A model generated the notes under the pieces. That model did no database searches. It was not told the DNA's origin and saw only the letters and a list, made by a program, of their open reading frames with translations. Made by a program: the position numbers and the translations under genes. From Nocardia veterana NBRC 100344 (GTDB lineage Bacteria > Actinomycetota > Actinomycetes > Mycobacteriales > Mycobacteriaceae): a stretch of DNA of 64,000 nt. The stretch spans positions 1-64,000 of the forward strand of contig NZ_BAGM01000067.1 of the NCBI RefSeq assembly GCF_000308855.1, written 5' to 3'. Below, in pieces: positions 1 through 8,938 of this stretch; position 1 is the stretch's first letter, and every line of letters begins with the position of its first letter.

Positions 1-628
1 AAGATCTAAGTTGCCCCGAGCGGCGTACATCCCGTTCAACCCGGAAGAAGGATTTGATCCAGCAGTGGAACTTGCCGCTGCCTTTTTGAGCCACCAGGGC
101 GCCGCGAGTACCGCGATCGTGATCGTCCCGCAGATGCAGATCCTCAACTATTCGTCGCGGTTGCAGCGATTCTCGCAAAACCGAACAGTCCTCACACCGC
201 AGAACGCGCACCAGTCCCGCATCGGATACGGCCACCCGGCATTGGTGTATGCCCCTGCCCTGAAGGAACTGGAGCTTGCGCAGCGGTACACCCGCGACCA
301 GCCGATCGCTGTGGTTGAAGACCCATCGTTTTCATGTGCCGCCTGGGCCGATGAAATCGGAGCCATCAACCTGGTGGAGAGGCAGGTCCATTCTGTATCC
401 CGATCGGCCGACCACCAGAAGCTCTTGGAGCGAATAGATTTCGCGGGCAACAACGGCTGGGGTGATGCGCCTGGGAAGCGAGATCTCCGACGCTACCTTG
501 CGGAGCTGGCAGAGATCGGCGCGCTCAATAAGGAAGAAATCATGGCGCACCAACTCGTCCATGGGCGACACTGCCACTACAAATCTCTGACCTACCTCAG
601 CGACGAGATCGACAGAGCGAGCAGCTAA
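1..628 (+). CDS. Hypothetical protein, possibly 5'-truncated by window edge
   Basis: An open frame runs from the window edge to a TAA at 626-628. The first start-like codon is TTG at 11, giving 205 residues, but there is no stop upstream within the window, so the true start may lie outside. The protein is mixed charge without obvious membrane segments or zinc motifs. The N-terminal half has an alternating hydrophobic stretch (AIVIVPQMQILNY). The C-terminal part is helical and acidic with a His/Cys/Tyr patch (HGRHCHY) near residue 185. I recognise no family. It converges with the minus-strand element operon and may be cargo of the element. Confidence 0.55.
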   Translation, partial: RSKLPRAAYIPFNPEEGFDPAVELAAAFLSHQGAASTAIVIVPQMQILNYSSRLQRFSQNRTVLTPQNAHQSRIGYGHPALVYAPALKELELAQRYTRDQPIAVVEDPSFSCAAWADEIGAINLVERQVHSVSRSADHQKLLERIDFAGNNGWGDAPGKRDLRRYLAELAEIGALNKEEIMAHQLVHGRHCHYKSLTYLSDEIDRASS

Positions 629-689
629 CTGTTCAACCTCATGAGGTTGGTGCCGCCGGTCGAGTCGGTTACTCCATCGGTCTCGTGCA

Positions 690-1212
690 CGAGCCAGTAA
701 GGCGGAGGCCTTGTGTACCGACCCGGGCGGCATGCGCGGGCTGTATCGCAATTGCTCCGCTGACCCCCGAAGGCAGCGGTTGTGCGAGCGCGTTGATGCC
801 GGTCGGCCGATCCCCCACGTCGCGTTGCCGTGGTGGGCGGCGCGGCAGTCGGGGCATCGGCAGCGGTGGTGCCGGTAGGTCATTTCGGGGCCATGGTCGA
901 GGGAGGGATCGCTGCCAGCGGTCAGCGCCTCGTCCAGCGCGACGGCCCAGGCCGGGCTGCGGCGTCGGTAGGCGTGCGCGACTGTACTGTGAAGCCCCAG
1001 GATTCGACGGCTTCTGTAAGCGGCACGCCGCCAGCCACCATGCGGAGGATCTGCTGACGCCGATACCAGGTGAGGGCCGCGGTCGGCGCTGTCTTGCGTT
1101 CGCCGTTGCCGCAGATCGGCGTTGTGGGCGGTGCGGCACACCTTGCAGCGGCAGCCGCGGCGCCACCCGCTCAGATTGTGCGGGCCGGTGGCGAGTACGC
1201 GGGGCGTCGGCT
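690..1212 (-). pseudogene. Frameshifted cysteine-motif/HTH-like protein remnant
   Basis: Just downstream of the relaxase stop, three minus-strand frames join into one plausible protein. Frame A (about 1212-1098) reads PHNLSGWRRGCRCKVCRTAH, a CxCxxC motif seen in many actinobacterial mobile-element proteins. Frame B (about 1098-995) reads ALTWYRRQQILRMVAGGVPL, a helical HTH-like segment. Frame C (about 995-690) reads AYRRRSPAWAVALDEAL, then HHRCRCPDCRAAHHGN, a second CxCxxC motif. Two frameshifts are therefore needed, near 1098 and 995. No ATG, GTG or TTG precedes the first motif in frame before the TGA at 1223-1225. This is most simply a decayed gene; sequencing error at two places is the alternative. 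DNA binding is an inference from the Cys motifs and HTH-like segment. Confidence 0.6.
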
Positions 1213-1215
1213 TGT

Positions 1216-4200
1216 CTACAGCTCAGGGCCGTCGGTATCGGCAGCTGCGCTGGTGTCCAGGCCGGTGTGTTCGAGGGCAGGCCTGTGTTCGATTCCGTTT
1301 TCGCGATTCGCGCGTTGGGTGTCTTCGGTGGTGGTTTGTTCGGGCGTGAGGTGGGCGCGGCGTGTGCGTTCTGCCTGCAGATCGGAGAGTTCTTCCTTCA
1401 GCCAGCCTGCATCGTCTGGGTCGCCTGCGTGCTCGGTGGCGGCGCGTGCAGGGCCATAGATGGTGGCCTTGTCGTCGGCGAGTTGGATGCGGAGTTCGAG
1501 GGTGCCGATCGCTTGAATGAGTTCGGTATCGGTAAGCACGTGCGTCGGGTTGGACGGATCGAATCCCCTGTCGCTGCCGAGGTCTTGCGATGCATTGTTC
1601 TGGCTGGCCGGGGTTTCGGCTGTCATGAGTGCGTCTGCGAAGGTTTCGATGGTGGCGCGGTCGGCTGGGTTTCGTGTGTGGCGCCAGTCTTTCCGTAGGA
1701 GGGCCAGCGCTGCGTTGGGCGGTTGTTGGGCGGTGATGAATGTGCACCGGGCGGCGACATGATCGGTGGGGTCGTGGTCGGGGATGCCGGGTTGGTTGTC
1801 GTCTCGGCAGGTGCTGCACAGGCCGTCGTCGTAGTGGTGTTGGTGGGGGTCGGTGCGGGCGCGTTCGAGTCCGCAGGCTACGCAGGAAAGTTTGTCGTGG
1901 TCGGGCACGGCGTAGCGGTCGTAGTCGACCGTGTGGCTGGTGCCGGCGAGGAAGCTGGTGGTGTCGGAGCGGTCCGACGCGTCTTTGCCAGGGCGGTGGC
2001 GTGTGGCGCCGGTTCCTTCGGGGACGGGTAGGTGGGTGGGGTTGGTGTCGAGGTCGGCGAAGGATTGGGTGTAGGTGTCATACGCGTCGCGGCCGGCGTC
2101 GGGGCGGGGTGGACGCCGCCGTGCGGGGTTTACGTATTCGCGGTGATCGTGTGCCGCGGTGCGAGGGTCGGGACTGGGCGGGGGATTGTCGGGGGGTTGG
2201 TGGAGGTGGGGGTCGGTGGTTGGGATTGCGGCGAGGATGAATGCGCGGTGTTTGGGGTAGCGGTCGGCGGCCCATCGGAGCCGCGCGGCTGCGACAGGGT
2301 AGGCGCGGGTGGTCAGAGTGGTGATGACGCGTTGGAGGAGGTCGCGTTCGGTGTTGTCGAGGTGGGCGGTGAGGCGGGTGAAGGTCTGTCGGGCATCGTC
2401 GATCCTGCCGGAGGACGCAAGATCGCCGATCGCGTGAACGATTTCGGCGGGCACCGGGCCGGCACTGTCGGCGTGGTCCGGGCTGGTGTCGTGGGGCTCG
2501 GGTGTCGGTGGTGTCATGGCGGTCGCGGTTTCGGTTGCGGGGTGGGGGTTTTCGGATTCGGAGGCCGGGTGGGTGAGTATTTCGATGCGCCAGGCCAGTG
2601 CGGTGGCCAGCTGGTTGGCGCGGGGGAGGGTAGTCGCGTGATCGCTGGCGGTGAGGAGAAGTTCGTGGGCGGTGGCGAGCAGGTCGTGTGGTGTCCAGTC
2701 GGCGGGTGCGGTGTCGATGGCGGCGACCAGGCGTGGCCAGGCGGGATCGGTGATGACGTGTTCGGCGAGGTCGTGGCCGACGATGTCGTGAAGGTGCGCG
2801 ATCCAGTCGGGGCGCAACGGCGGCCCGGCGGGGGTGGCGAGTGCGGAGGGGTCGAGGCGCAGGCGTGACCAGAGGGCGGCGGCGGGCATGTCGTCGGGCA
2901 GCGCGCGGGTAGCGGCGGCGTCGGTGAGCAGGGTGTCGATGTCGAGTCCCGCCGCGGCGGCGGTGTCGAGATAGTCGGCCAGGACGGGCCACCAAGGGTC
3001 GCTGGTTATGCGGGTGTCGAGGCGTTTGACCAGGGGCTCCCAGGTATGGGTGGCGGTTTGCAGGTCGTCGAGCGCATTGGTTACTCGGGCGGTGAGGCGT
3101 GTTAGGTGTTCGCGTTCGCGGGTGGGGAAGCGGCCGGGCCCGGTGGGTCGTAGGTCGGTGTCGGGGACGTGGTTCGCGGCGCGCCACACCGCCAGATCCG
3201 CGATCAGCTCGCGGTTGCCGAGCAGCGGGCGCGCCCATACCGGTGCGGTGGCGGCGGTCCAGGTTCGGGCCTCGGTGGTGATCTGGGTGGCGAGGTCGGC
3301 GACGATGCGTCGGCGCGCGTCCAGTTCGCCGGCGAGTGCCGGGTCGGATAACCGGTCGGGCAGGCCGAGCAGCCAGGGCAGTGGTCCGGTTCCGGTGGAG
3401 TGCGCGCCGCTGGTGTCGAGGCGCCAGTCCAGCACGGCGGCGGGGTCTTTCGCCGTGTCGAGTTCACGGTCGCCGATGGCTGCGCGCAGCGCGGTGACGG
3501 GGTTGTGGCCGGCGAGGGCGAGGATGGCCAGGTGTTGACGCAGGGTGGGGTACGCGGGTGCGTCGGTGAGTCCGGGGAGCAGGGTTTCGGTGTCGTGGTC
3601 GAGTTGGGTGAGGGCGTCGGGTCCGAGGGTGTGTTCGGTGGCGACGCCGATGGCGTCGAGGTAGATATCGACCCCGCGGCCGAGCCTGCGGTGTGGGTCG
3701 AGCGCGTCGCGCAGCGCGGTGTGGGCGCTGGTGTGGGTGGCCTCGCGGGCCAGGATGTGTTGCAGGACTTCGACGGCGGTGCGGGGCAGGATGGCGGGTT
3801 CGGTCCAGAAGGAGGCCTCGCTGCCGTCGACGGTGGTGGGCACGTAGAGGTGGTTGGCGTGAATGCCGCGGGTGATCGCGACGTAGAGCTGGTTGCGTGA
3901 TTCGCTGCCGGTGAGCACGGCATGGCAGGTGTCGGCAGTGGTGCCCTGGGCGGAATCGATCGTCATCGCATACCCGAGACGCACGTGCAGGCCCACGTAT
4001 TCGGGAGGAAGGACCGTGGCGGCGCCGGGCCGGCCGCCGGGGCGCAGGTGGGTGACGGTGAGGCTGCCGTCGGCGTGGACGGTGTCGACGCGCCAGCGGT
4101 AGCCGTTGCGCACCCAGTCGCGTTCACCGAGGGCCAGGCGGCGGTTGTTGCGGCGGGTGCAGACGATGTCACCGGCGGACACGGACAATCCGTCGCCCAA

Positions 4201-6774
4201 TACCGTCGTGGCCGAGGCTGTTTCGGTGGTACGGGCGAGGCGGTCGCTTCGGGCGCGGTTGTTGAGGTCGGTGACGATGTCGTGGGTCGGGGCGAGCATG
4301 ATCGCGTCGCGTCCGGTGTGCCGGTCGGCGAACCAGGCTCCGTAGGCTTTGTCGGCCACGGTGGCGGTACTGCCCGAATGGATGCGCTGGTGGTCGAGGT
4401 AGTAGCCGAGACCTGAGGGATCGCCTTCGCGTAGTGCGAGTCCGGCGGTGGCTTCGGCGGTGTCGGCGAAGCGCACCACATGCGTCAACGTGATCGCGTC
4501 GGGGGCCTGGGTGCCGTCTATTCCGGCGCCGCCGGCGTCGATCGAGGGCAGTTGTTTGTCGTCGCCGACACACCGGACGGTAGCGCCGCGGGCGGTGAGG
4601 AATTCGAACAACCGCAATCGTTTTCGATCCGACAGTTTGATGTGTTCATCAACGATCACCAGCGTGAGTTCGTCGATTTGGTGGACCCACATCGGTACGG
4701 AGGCGGGGAAATCGTCGGCCGGTCGCGCGGTTTCGGAGCCATTGCGTGGCCGGTGTCGGTCGAGAATGTGCAGGAGTCGGTCGACGGTTTCGACGCGGGC
4801 GCCGGTGGCCTCAGCGAGGATCGCGGCGGGCGCGGCCTCGGGGGCCAGGCCGAGCACTGTTCCGCCGGAGGCGTGCCAGGCGTCGACGAGGACGCGCATC
4901 GCGGTGGTTTTCCCGGTGCCCGCCGGGGCAGACGCGACCGCGATGCGTGCCGCGAATGTGGCGAAGTGGGTGACCATGGCGGCCTGGCCGGCGTTGAGTT
5001 TCTTGCCTTCGTGGGCGGCATCGGTGTTGTAGGCAGCGATCGCGGCTGTGACGAAACGCTCGTCGATGCTGCGGGCGCCGGGCTGCAGCGCCAGTTCGGT
5101 GAGGCGATATTCGATGTCGAGTTGGTGGGCGGAGGTATAGGTCTGGGTGCCGGAATGGGTGTAGACGCTGGCGCCGTCGCGACGCTGTAACGGTGCGGGC
5201 ACGGTGGCGAGGTCGGGTTCGGCAGCGATGTCGCGGTCTTGGCGGGCCAGGGAATTGCGGGGTGAGAGTGCATGGGCGACAACGGCGTCGGCGATGTCGG
5301 CCCAGGTGTCGCGGTCGGTGAGGGCGCGGATGCGGCGTTCGGTTTCGGCGCGGATGTGGTGGTGCTGCCACACCGACCGCTGTCCCGACACAACCTCCAC
5401 CACCTCGCGAGCGATATCCGCGACACGATCCTCGCCGAGCATCGGTGAGGGAGGTGACGCGCGGTTGATGCTGGTGGCGACGACCTGGTCGAGGATGGTG
5501 TGGCCTCCGAGCACGGTGGAGGCTTGGGTGCGCCAGTCGCGGCGTTGCTCGGCCCACGACCGCGACAGGTGTTTGGCTGGGCGGGTCTGCAAGGTCGCGA
5601 CCTGGGACAGATTCCACATCTCGGCCGCGGTGGGCTCGCGCCCGAGTTGCTGATGGAACTCGACAGTCAGCTCACCCAGCCGTCTTCGGATGGCGGTATC
5701 GCGCCGTGACCAGTAGCGGATCACCGCCTCAGGGATGCCGACGATCTCGCGGATGGGGCGCTTGTTCGGGTTGGTGCCGGCGCGTTCGGCGAACTCGACC
5801 CGGAGGTCGGCGCGCAGGTGGTGCTCAAGGCGGGTGTTGTAGATCTCGCTGATCGTCACATTCAGCCGGTAGATCTGCGCCGCGTCCAGTGTCCGCCAGC
5901 GCCCGTCGGCACCGCGCACGCGGTTGGCGATCACGACATGAGTGTGCAAATCCGGGTCCCCGCACCGGGATTCGCGGTGAACGAACCGGGCGGCGATGAT
6001 GCCGTCGACATCGAGCTGGCGCACCCCGTTGCGACCCGCCCGGGTGAAGATCCCATGCTTTTGCAGCCATCGCAGTGCGTCGTCCACGGCGGCGTCGTGC
6101 GCTGCAGCGATGCGCTCGGACACCTTGAGGGGTGCGATGGCCCAGAGCGCGGAGACGCTTTTGACCGGAGAGAAAGTGAGGTCGAACCCGGCGACCGCCG
6201 CTGATTTCGGGCGCGACGTCTTGGTGACGAACCCGGACAACTCGCGGTCATCCAGTGGCGGTCGCTCGTAGTGTTCGGTGAACATTTCCGTCGCGACATC
6301 GGTGCGAATCCGCGCGCGAACATCATCGGGAATCGCCGCGCGGGCGTCGACTCCGGCAGCAATATTGTGTTCGGCGAACGCCTTGCCGCAGCGTTTGCGG
6401 AACTCGTTGTCACCGGAATAGGTGCGATATGGGCTACCTAAACGTGTCGCGCGTTCCGCGTTTTCCTTCGCGGCTTTGAGGCTGGTTCCTTTCGCGGTCT
6501 CGGAGGCGATGACGCGTGCGGTGATCGCGTCGGCGTCGGGATGGCGGCCGTGGCCGAACAACGCCCGCATCTGCGCTTCGGTGACCTCGTCACCGGGTGA
6601 GAGGTCCAGGGCGGCAAGTCCGTTGCCCCACCACGTCCCGGGTTGTTCACCGTGGGCGGAGTAATAGTCCGAGAGGGTTGCGGGTCCGCGGTCGGTGGCA
6701 TCGGCCGCAGCGACCTGACGAAGGTAATACCGGTAACTGTCGCCCGCGAGAATTTTGTGAAGCGTCGCGGTCAC
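1216..6774 (-). CDS. MobF-family conjugative relaxase with helicase domain
   Basis: This 1,852-residue protein would nick and covalently bind the transferred strand at oriT and unwind it. The N-terminus (ATLHKILAG, SYRYYLRQV) has the MobF/TrwC shape with candidate catalytic tyrosines near residues 14-17. The histidine triad appears as DPDLHTHVV from about residue 273. A superfamily I helicase follows, with Walker A APAGTGKTT near 619, Walker B-like VIVDEH near 710 and TIDSAQGTT near 940. The C-terminal about 400 residues carry a helical module and a CxxC...CxxC zinc ribbon (VACGLER, LCSTCRDD) near 1630, shared with the protein at 7150-8751. GTG at 6774 is preferred over ATG at 6798 because homologues begin at VTATLHKI-like sequence. 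The intergenic region upstream is a candidate oriT. Confidence 0.93.
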   Translation of the reverse strand: MTATLHKILAGDSYRYYLRQVAAADATDRGPATLSDYYSAHGEQPGTWWGNGLAALDLSPGDEVTEAQMRALFGHGRHPDADAITARVIASETAKGTSLKAAKENAERATRLGSPYRTYSGDNEFRKRCGKAFAEHNIAAGVDARAAIPDDVRARIRTDVATEMFTEHYERPPLDDRELSGFVTKTSRPKSAAVAGFDLTFSPVKSVSALWAIAPLKVSERIAAAHDAAVDDALRWLQKHGIFTRAGRNGVRQLDVDGIIAARFVHRESRCGDPDLHTHVVIANRVRGADGRWRTLDAAQIYRLNVTISEIYNTRLEHHLRADLRVEFAERAGTNPNKRPIREIVGIPEAVIRYWSRRDTAIRRRLGELTVEFHQQLGREPTAAEMWNLSQVATLQTRPAKHLSRSWAEQRRDWRTQASTVLGGHTILDQVVATSINRASPPSPMLGEDRVADIAREVVEVVSGQRSVWQHHHIRAETERRIRALTDRDTWADIADAVVAHALSPRNSLARQDRDIAAEPDLATVPAPLQRRDGASVYTHSGTQTYTSAHQLDIEYRLTELALQPGARSIDERFVTAAIAAYNTDAAHEGKKLNAGQAAMVTHFATFAARIAVASAPAGTGKTTAMRVLVDAWHASGGTVLGLAPEAAPAAILAEATGARVETVDRLLHILDRHRPRNGSETARPADDFPASVPMWVHQIDELTLVIVDEHIKLSDRKRLRLFEFLTARGATVRCVGDDKQLPSIDAGGAGIDGTQAPDAITLTHVVRFADTAEATAGLALREGDPSGLGYYLDHQRIHSGSTATVADKAYGAWFADRHTGRDAIMLAPTHDIVTDLNNRARSDRLARTTETASATTVLGDGLSVSAGDIVCTRRNNRRLALGERDWVRNGYRWRVDTVHADGSLTVTHLRPGGRPGAATVLPPEYVGLHVRLGYAMTIDSAQGTTADTCHAVLTGSESRNQLYVAITRGIHANHLYVPTTVDGSEASFWTEPAILPRTAVEVLQHILAREATHTSAHTALRDALDPHRRLGRGVDIYLDAIGVATEHTLGPDALTQLDHDTETLLPGLTDAPAYPTLRQHLAILALAGHNPVTALRAAIGDRELDTAKDPAAVLDWRLDTSGAHSTGTGPLPWLLGLPDRLSDPALAGELDARRRIVADLATQITTEARTWTAATAPVWARPLLGNRELIADLAVWRAANHVPDTDLRPTGPGRFPTREREHLTRLTARVTNALDDLQTATHTWEPLVKRLDTRITSDPWWPVLADYLDTAAAAGLDIDTLLTDAAATRALPDDMPAAALWSRLRLDPSALATPAGPPLRPDWIAHLHDIVGHDLAEHVITDPAWPRLVAAIDTAPADWTPHDLLATAHELLLTASDHATTLPRANQLATALAWRIEILTHPASESENPHPATETATAMTPPTPEPHDTSPDHADSAGPVPAEIVHAIGDLASSGRIDDARQTFTRLTAHLDNTERDLLQRVITTLTTRAYPVAAARLRWAADRYPKHRAFILAAIPTTDPHLHQPPDNPPPSPDPRTAAHDHREYVNPARRRPPRPDAGRDAYDTYTQSFADLDTNPTHLPVPEGTGATRHRPGKDASDRSDTTSFLAGTSHTVDYDRYAVPDHDKLSCVACGLERARTDPHQHHYDDGLCSTCRDDNQPGIPDHDPTDHVAARCTFITAQQPPNAALALLRKDWRHTRNPADRATIETFADALMTAETPASQNNASQDLGSDRGFDPSNPTHVLTDTELIQAIGTLELRIQLADDKATIYGPARAATEHAGDPDDAGWLKEELSDLQAERTRRAHLTPEQTTTEDTQRANRENGIEHRPALEHTGLDTSAAADTDGPEL

Positions 6775-6846
6775 TAATCCATCACAAGCCCATTGCACCC
6801 AGGATTTCCAGACTTCGAAGGGAGGTAGTTTGTATCAAAACGCGCC

Positions 6847-6869
6847 ATTTCCCCGCGATGTAAGGAAAT
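6847..6869. repeat. Inverted repeat ATTTCC-N11-GGAAAT beside duplicated CCGCGATG
   Basis: ATTTCC (6847-6852) and GGAAAT (6864-6869) are perfect inverted arms with an 11-nt spacer. CCGCGATG occurs in the spacer (6853-6860) and again at 6879-6886. Short inverted repeats next to a relaxase gene are typical of relaxase recognition or of autoregulatory operators. The element starts 73 bp before the relaxase GTG. Which role it plays cannot be decided from sequence alone. Confidence 0.4.
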
Positions 6870-6898
6870 TCTCAGATTCCGCGATGCATGAGGTCTGC

Positions 6899-7014
6899 TA
6901 TGGGTGAGTGAGTGTATGAGGGGTGAGGGGTTATGGGAGATATGGGGTTATGGGTGTGAGGGGATATGTGGTGTGGGTGATGTGTGGTGGTGAATGAGTG
7001 GTTGTGGGATGTGG
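6899..7014 (+). promoter_or_regulatory. C-free G/T/A tract with canonical G-quadruplex motif
   Basis: The plus strand has no cytosine for 116 nt. Within it, G tracts at 6920-6923, 6927-6930, 6935-6937, 6944-6947, 6952-6954 and 6960-6963 are separated by loops of 3, 4, 6, 4 and 5 nt, satisfying the usual G3+N1-7 quadruplex rule with two spare tracts. In the relaxase transcript this strand is the template, so a structure would form in DNA, not in the mRNA. A strand-asymmetric, melting-prone segment fits an oriT or origin region. That role is inferred. Confidence 0.6.
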
Positions 7015-7099
7015 CGGTGGGGCCTGCGGGCTGGTAGTCGCAGGCCCCACGCGGACGCAAGCGATCGGGACCGCGCTGCGGTTGCGCGGCGCGATCGGG

Positions 7100-7219
7100 T
7101 TAGTCGTGTGGCCGCGGGTCGTCGCGCGGCGCGCGGGTGTCGGGGACGGTCATGAGGGGGTGGCCGGCCAGGGCGAGGCCGATGAGAAGGCCGACGATGA
7201 AGATGAGCAGGTCGTGCAT
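7100..7219 (-). CDS. Small single-pass membrane peptide, 39 aa
   Basis: ATG at 7219 is preceded by AAGGAG seven bases upstream. The peptide begins MHDLLIFIVGLLIGLALAG, an almost perfect transmembrane helix, and ends in a charged, Pro/Arg/Asp-rich tail (DTRAPRDDPRPHD) before TAA at 7100-7102. It overlaps the last 70 bp of the larger upstream gene in another frame, so the two are probably coupled. Small membrane peptides between accessory and relaxase genes could belong to the conjugation machinery or to entry exclusion, but nothing in the sequence proves this. The strong ribosome site and clean helix argue that it is real. Confidence 0.6.
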   Translation of the reverse strand: MHDLLIFIVGLLIGLALAGHPLMTVPDTRAPRDDPRPHD

Positions 7220-8751
7220 GCGGAACTCCTTGCAGGGCCGATAGATGGGGGCCGGCCCGTCGCGGGTGGGGCGTCACCGCGACGGACCGGAGCGCGACGC
7301 TCGCCTGGGTCAGGCGGCGACAGTCTGGCGCGTGGGGGAGTGACGAGGCCGAGCCAGACGCGGCACTCGGTGCAGAACCCGTCATCGTGGATGGCGCGGA
7401 TGCGGGTGCATCCTTCGCAGCGGGCCTGGCGCTGCCCCGCACCGGTCACCGGGCCGCGACGGCGGCGTGTCACAGGCTTGGCCTGTGCCGCACCTGTTTC
7501 AGCGTCGGCCTCCGCATCGGCGGCGTGCTCGGCGTGTGCGGGCTGGGGCACGAACTCGTCGATGATGGTGGTCAGCCAGCGCGGTGCACGGCGGCGGGTC
7601 TCGGCGAGCAGGGCGGGCGCGGCGCCTGGGTAGGTGGTCGTGAGGAACCGGCAGTAGGTGCGGGCGAGGTCGGTGGCGGTGAATCCGGCGGGCAGTTCGG
7701 GCAGGCGCGGTGTGCGATCGTCGCTGCGGCAGTAGTCGCACAGGCCGTCGTCGCTGCGCAACCGGCCGCCGTCGGTGTGGAAGGGGTGCTGGTCGCGGGT
7801 TGAGCGTTCGATGAAGCAGGCGACGCAGCGCCACCCGGAGATCGGCGTCATAGCTTCGCGGGTGTAGTCGACACTGTTGCCTTGGAACGGCAACTCGGGC
7901 CGCAGATCTCCGCGCACACCGGTGCGGACATCGGCGTAGGCGAGCGCCTGCTCCTGAGACACACGGTGGCTGCGCTCGGCGGCAGCGGCGGCGTGGATGT
8001 GCTGTTCGGCAACGTGGTGCACGAACTCGAGATCCCACCGCGCCCGCATATCCTCATCGCTGCGCGGCTGCGCCCCGTGCACGCGCACTGATGAAGACGA
8101 CCCGGGTTCGGTGAGCAGGCCGAGATCGCGGAACCGCTCCTCGGTCGCGCGTATGCGGGCACGCTCACCGACCATGGTGTCGCGGTGCATGGTGTCGGCG
8201 ACGTAGGCGGCGACCGCGTCGGGCTCGATGAGTGCCGGGCGGCGCTTGCCGCGGGCACGGACACGCGCGGTGATCTGCTCGGGCGTCATGCGCGACTTGT
8301 CGGTCGGCCGTGACGGCGCGAGGTAAACCCGGGCGGGCGGGTTGCGCCAGAACCGGATCGAGGTCCGCTCGGTCTCGGCGGTAGTGAGCGGTGCGTAGTC
8401 GCGGAAGGCTTGGTCATCGACGCTGCCGCCGCCTGTGCGGGCGCGTTGTTCCAGGATCGCGATCCGCTCGGCGCGCTCGCGTACATACAGGCCGGGGTCG
8501 GTGTCGGGCAGCAGCCGCGCCAGCAGTGCGCGTTTGGGTTCGTCGTGGCGGAACGCGGCTTCCAGGCGCAGCAGCGCGCTGCGGTACGGGTGGAGGGTGA
8601 AGGTGTCGACCATGGTGTCGAGTACGTCCCGCTCGGCGGTGGTGGCGTGGGTGAGTGCGGTGGTGAAGGTGCGGCGCGCGGCGCGGCGGTCGCTGGTGAT
8701 GGCGTAGTCGAGGTGGGCGATGGCATCGAGGAAGGTGCTGGTTTCGGTCAC
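7150..8751 (-). CDS. Zinc-ribbon protein paralogous to relaxase C-terminal module
   Basis: A 533-residue protein from GTG at 8751; the frame is open to 9009 but the upstream part looks non-coding. Residues about 10-90 (TFTTALTHATTAERDVLDTM, then RSALLRLEAAFRHDEPKRAL) match the helical module of the relaxase near residue 1455 (TFTRLTAHLDNTERDLLQRV). Residues about 290-345 (SVDYTREAM, then CVACFIERS, then GLCDYCRSDD) match the relaxase zinc ribbon (TVDYDRYAV, CVACGLERA, GLCSTCRDD). A further CxxC pair (CEGC, CTEC) sits near the C-terminus. It therefore looks like a stand-alone copy of the relaxase tail, perhaps a relaxosome partner. The last about 60 residues are low-complexity and overlap the small membrane gene, so the exact end could be affected by a frameshift. 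Confidence 0.75.
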   Translation of the reverse strand: MTETSTFLDAIAHLDYAITSDRRAARRTFTTALTHATTAERDVLDTMVDTFTLHPYRSALLRLEAAFRHDEPKRALLARLLPDTDPGLYVRERAERIAILEQRARTGGGSVDDQAFRDYAPLTTAETERTSIRFWRNPPARVYLAPSRPTDKSRMTPEQITARVRARGKRRPALIEPDAVAAYVADTMHRDTMVGERARIRATEERFRDLGLLTEPGSSSSVRVHGAQPRSDEDMRARWDLEFVHHVAEQHIHAAAAAERSHRVSQEQALAYADVRTGVRGDLRPELPFQGNSVDYTREAMTPISGWRCVACFIERSTRDQHPFHTDGGRLRSDDGLCDYCRSDDRTPRLPELPAGFTATDLARTYCRFLTTTYPGAAPALLAETRRRAPRWLTTIIDEFVPQPAHAEHAADAEADAETGAAQAKPVTRRRRGPVTGAGQRQARCEGCTRIRAIHDDGFCTECRVWLGLVTPPRARLSPPDPGERRAPVRRGDAPPATGRPPSIGPARSSACTTCSSSSSAFSSASPWPATPS

Positions 8752-8914
8752 GAGAGTTTGTCCTGTCGTCAATCGAAGATGGGCGAGCACCCGATGGGAC
8801 CGGTATGGCCCCGTGATCGAGCATGCGGGTGTCGGGCCGGTAGCGGTGACCAGCCGAGGGCGCGAGAACCGGGGCGGGTCACGACGCGCGGGTTGGGGCG
8901 GAACGCGCCGGGGC

Positions 8915-8938
8915 GTGCGCGGGCGAATTCCCGCGCAC
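8915..8938. repeat. Perfect 9-bp hairpin GTGCGCGGG/CCCGCGCAC
   Basis: GTGCGCGGG at 8915-8923 and CCCGCGCAC at 8930-8938 flank the 6-nt loop CGAATT. It has no T tract. A related GGGGAATTCGTGCGCG stretch follows near 8977. It may be a terminator-like structure, a regulatory leader of the gene starting at 8751, or a single-strand origin hairpin. Confidence 0.5.

Larger units (their letters stand above)
6775..7099. other. Non-coding region upstream of relaxase; candidate oriT/promoter region
   Basis: No gene is supported in these 325 bp. The region is unlike its surroundings. It is AT-richer, contains a plus-strand tract without any C from 6899 to 7014, and holds a run of G tracts (6920-6963) and a short inverted repeat (6847-6869). 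MobF elements commonly place oriT near the relaxase gene, so this is the best oriT candidate in view. It must also hold the promoter or leader for the relaxase gene if that gene is not read through from upstream. Confidence 0.5.
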
